This document shows positions 4,858-6,662 of a stretch of 6,662 bases of DNA, in pieces (the first letter of the stretch is position 1; the number at the start of each line of letters is the position of its first letter). Origin of the DNA: Betaproteobacteria bacterium (GTDB taxonomy: Bacteria > Pseudomonadota > Gammaproteobacteria > Burkholderiales > Casimicrobiaceae); the NCBI GenBank assembly GCA_003153335.1, contig PLYG01000432.1:237-6898 (forward strand). Reading direction: 5' to 3'. The notes below the pieces were generated by a model. The model worked only from the letters and a program-made list of their open reading frames with translations, did not search any database and was not told where the DNA came from. A program made the position numbers and the translations under genes.

Positions 4858-6108
4858 ATGGAAGTACCGCTGAAGCCAGGCGCCGCCGGGGCCATGGCAT
4901 CGCCAGACGCCGGCGTTCCGACGGCGCGGTCGAATCTTGACCCCGGCGCCGCCGTTCGCCCCTTGGTCTCAGTCGTCATGCCTTGTCTGAACGAGGAGCG
5001 CACCCTCGGCATTTGCGTGGACAAGGCGCTGTGCGCCTTTCGCGAGATGGGGATGGCGGGCGAAGTGGTCATCGCCGACAACGGTTCGACCGACAGCTCG
5101 GTCGAAGTCGCCCGCGCCCACGGCGCCCGCGTTGTACACCAGCCCCTCAAAGGCTATGGCGCGGCATTGCAGGCCGGCATCGACGCCGCGGTGGGCGAGT
5201 TCATCATCATGGGCGACGCCGACGATTCCTACGACTGGACGGCTATCGCGCCATTCGTCGAGGAATGGCGCAAGGGGTCCGATATGGTGATGGGCAACCG
5301 CTTTCGCGGCGGAATCGAGTCCGATGCGATGCCGGCCCTGCATCGCTATCTGGGCAACCCCGTCCTGTCGTTCATTTCACGGCTGGCGTTTCGCGTTCCG
5401 CTGGGCGATTTTCACTGCGGGATGCGGGGGTTTTCGAAGGCAGCCTACGAAAAGATGCGTCCGCGCACGCCGGGTATGGAGTTCGCGACGGAAATGATTG
5501 CCGGCGCGGCGCGGAGCGGCCTGAAGATCACTGAAATTCCCGTCACGCTCTATCCAGACAAGCGCGATCGGCCGCCCCACCTGCGACCATTCCGGGACGG
5601 ATGGCGTCATCTGCGGTTCATCGTGACGTATGCGCCGCACTATCTGTACCTGATCCCCGGAGCGACCATGCTGGCCATCGGCGTGGTCCTGCAGATGCTG
5701 CTTGCCACCGGCCCGCTACAAGTGGGCAATTTGTACATGGGTATCCACTATCTCGCCCTGGGCGGCCTGCTCATGTTGATCGGGTTCAACGTTCTGAGCA
5801 TGGGCGTGATAGCGAAACTGATTGTTGCCGACCGGTATCCGCTGGCGCTGGGTGGGAAGATGATGGCTCTGCTAAAAGTGTTCAACCTGGAGCGGGCGCT
5901 GGTCCTTGGCGGAACACTTTTTCTCGCGGGTCTTGCCGTCGCCACGGTAATTTTCTGGATCTGGCTCAGTCGTGCGGGTGGTTCGATGGACGAAACCGTG
6001 CACCCTGCGTTCGTGGCCGGGCACCTGATGGTCATGGGTGTCAATGTGATGTTTTTTGCGTTTATCCTGCATCTTGCGATTTCCGAGCGGGATTCGGAAG
6101 GCACGTGA
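4858..6108 (+). CDS. Membrane-anchored family 2 glycosyltransferase (polyprenyl-phosphate sugar transferase-like)
   Basis: This 416-residue protein has a GT-A catalytic domain resembling dolichyl/polyprenyl-phosphate glycosyltransferases, which move a sugar from a nucleotide donor to a lipid carrier at the cytoplasmic membrane face. Motifs are VSVVMPCLNEERTL (37-50), VVIADNGSTDSS (70-81), KGYGAALQAG (98-107), the metal-binding GDADDSYDW (119-127), GNRF (146-149) and DFHCGMRGF (184-192). Four hydrophobic segments follow (about 264-284, 295-320, 348-370 and 385-408), more than the two typical of GtrB-like enzymes. The first 35 residues are Ala/Pro/Gly-rich and lie outside the fold. No good ribosome site precedes ATG 4858, so ATG 4894 (Met13) is a serious alternative. 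A second glycosyltransferase follows, suggesting a surface glycan or glycolipid cluster. Donor and acceptor are unknown. Confidence 0.9.
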   Translation: MEVPLKPGAAGAMASPDAGVPTARSNLDPGAAVRPLVSVVMPCLNEERTLGICVDKALCAFREMGMAGEVVIADNGSTDSSVEVARAHGARVVHQPLKGYGAALQAGIDAAVGEFIIMGDADDSYDWTAIAPFVEEWRKGSDMVMGNRFRGGIESDAMPALHRYLGNPVLSFISRLAFRVPLGDFHCGMRGFSKAAYEKMRPRTPGMEFATEMIAGAARSGLKITEIPVTLYPDKRDRPPHLRPFRDGWRHLRFIVTYAPHYLYLIPGATMLAIGVVLQMLLATGPLQVGNLYMGIHYLALGGLLMLIGFNVLSMGVIAKLIVADRYPLALGGKMMALLKVFNLERALVLGGTLFLAGLAVATVIFWIWLSRAGGSMDETVHPAFVAGHLMVMGVNVMFFAFILHLAISERDSEGT

Positions 6109-6126
6109 CATTTGTCACACCACTCC

Positions 6127-6153
6127 GTCGTCCCCGTCTGCGCGGGGAACGAC
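6127..6153. repeat. Dispersed palindromic repeat, single hairpin (copy 5)
   Basis: GTCGTCCCCG (6127-6136) pairs with CGGGGAACGAC (6143-6153) with one bulged base, around a 6-nt loop. It is a single unit of the family seen at 661-734 and 3894-3987, without the CCACTGGG flank. It lies 18 nt after the family 2 glycosyltransferase stop and may protect or end that transcript, although no T run follows it. The rest of the gap (6154-6224) shows no convincing promoter. Confidence 0.7.
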
Positions 6154-6224
6154 AAGCTTCTTGCGGCAGTTGTCACTTATTTAGGTAACTGCCAATAGGC
6201 CTTCATGCTGCGCCGCTCAAAAAG

Positions 6225-6662
6225 ATGAATCCACTCCCCTGTCGCGTTGTCCTGGTCACTCACTATTTCTCGACCCACCGAGGCGGAGTCGAGAACGTCG
6301 CTGGACAACTTGCGGAAAGACTCGTCGAAGATGGGTCGTTTCAGGTGACTTGGTTCGCCAGCGACTGTGATTTGCCGCCCGCCACGCGTGTCGGCCTGTC
6401 GATGGCGCCGATGCGATCATGGAATGGGATCGAGCGGCTTGGCCTGCCGTGGCCGATCTAGGGCGTTGGCTCGTTGCGACGATTGAAATGCGCGATTGCT
6501 GCCGCCGATATAGTTCATCTGCACGATTTCATCTATTTTGGCAACCTTGCCGCCTTTCTGTTCGCCAAATGGCGCAAGACGCCAATTCTGGTCACACAGC
6601 ACATTGGGGACATTCCATATCGGAGTCGTCTTCTGAGCGGGATCTTGAAACTGATCAATCGC
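6225..6662 (+). pseudogene. Family 4 glycosyltransferase, N-terminal part, interrupted by in-frame amber codon
   Basis: The frame starts MNPLPCRVVLVTHYFSTHRG and GVENVAGQLAERL, the N-terminal nucleotide and HYF-GGVE motifs of family 4 (GT-B fold) glycosyltransferases, and runs to LGLPWPI, where TAG at 6459-6461 stops it after 78 residues. The same frame then stays open to the right edge and plainly continues the protein: AAADIVHLHDFIYFGNLAAF, then KTPILVTQHIGDIPYRS. There is no frameshift, only the stop codon. A single G-to-A change from TGG (Trp) would explain it. The gene may be a fresh pseudogene, may be read through by a suppressor, or may reflect a sequencing error. In-frame TTG codons at 6474 and 6483 are the nearest possible restarts, without a convincing ribosome site. 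The ATG at 6225 lacks a good ribosome site too. The donor-binding C-terminal domain lies beyond the window. Confidence 0.8.

Noticed and set aside
6170..6198. Possible promoter (TTGTCA) before the family 4 glycosyltransferase
   Set aside because: No acceptable -10 box lies 16-18 bp downstream.

Overview
The window looks like a piece of a high-GC proteobacterial chromosome, most likely a betaproteobacterium. This rests on the GC-rich codon usage, on a sucD gene followed by a TerC-family membrane protein gene (an order I associate with Betaproteobacteria), and on dispersed palindromic repeats built around GTTCCCGC-N4-GCGGGAAC. The assignment is inference from sequence style and remembered gene order; no search was run.

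Layout. Positions 1-461 hold the C-terminal half of sucD (succinyl-CoA ligase alpha subunit). A 168-bp miniature inverted-repeat element (458-625) sits exactly on the sucD stop codon. A dispersed palindromic repeat (661-734) and a leader follow; the leader has a candidate sigma70 promoter and an intrinsic-terminator-like hairpin just before the next gene. Positions 903-3420 form a tight three-gene run: a TerC-family membrane protein, an ornithine cyclodeaminase/mu-crystallin family enzyme (2-nt gap) and a PP2C-type protein phosphatase (4-nt GTGA overlap). Positions 3460-4797 form a small accessory island with two toxin-antitoxin loci. The first, on the minus strand, is a HigA-type antitoxin whose HigB toxin survives only as a C-terminal remnant. 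The second, on the plus strand, is an intact Gp49/HigB-type toxin and XRE antitoxin pair with its own promoter and a palindrome that may be its operator. A cluster of the dispersed repeats lies between them. Positions 4858-6662 begin a glycan region: a membrane-anchored family 2 glycosyltransferase, another palindromic repeat, then the start of a family 4 glycosyltransferase interrupted by an in-frame amber codon and running off the window.

How the genes work together. sucD is central metabolism. The 903-3420 genes are probably co-transcribed, though no shared pathway is obvious. The two glycosyltransferases probably belong to a surface polysaccharide or glycolipid cluster continuing to the right. 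I see no complete new defence or mobile system. The best leads are the element on the sucD stop codon, the decayed toxin beside an intact antitoxin, the compact promoter/operator of the second toxin-antitoxin pair, the amber codon in the glycosyltransferase, and the possible attenuator ahead of the TerC-family gene.
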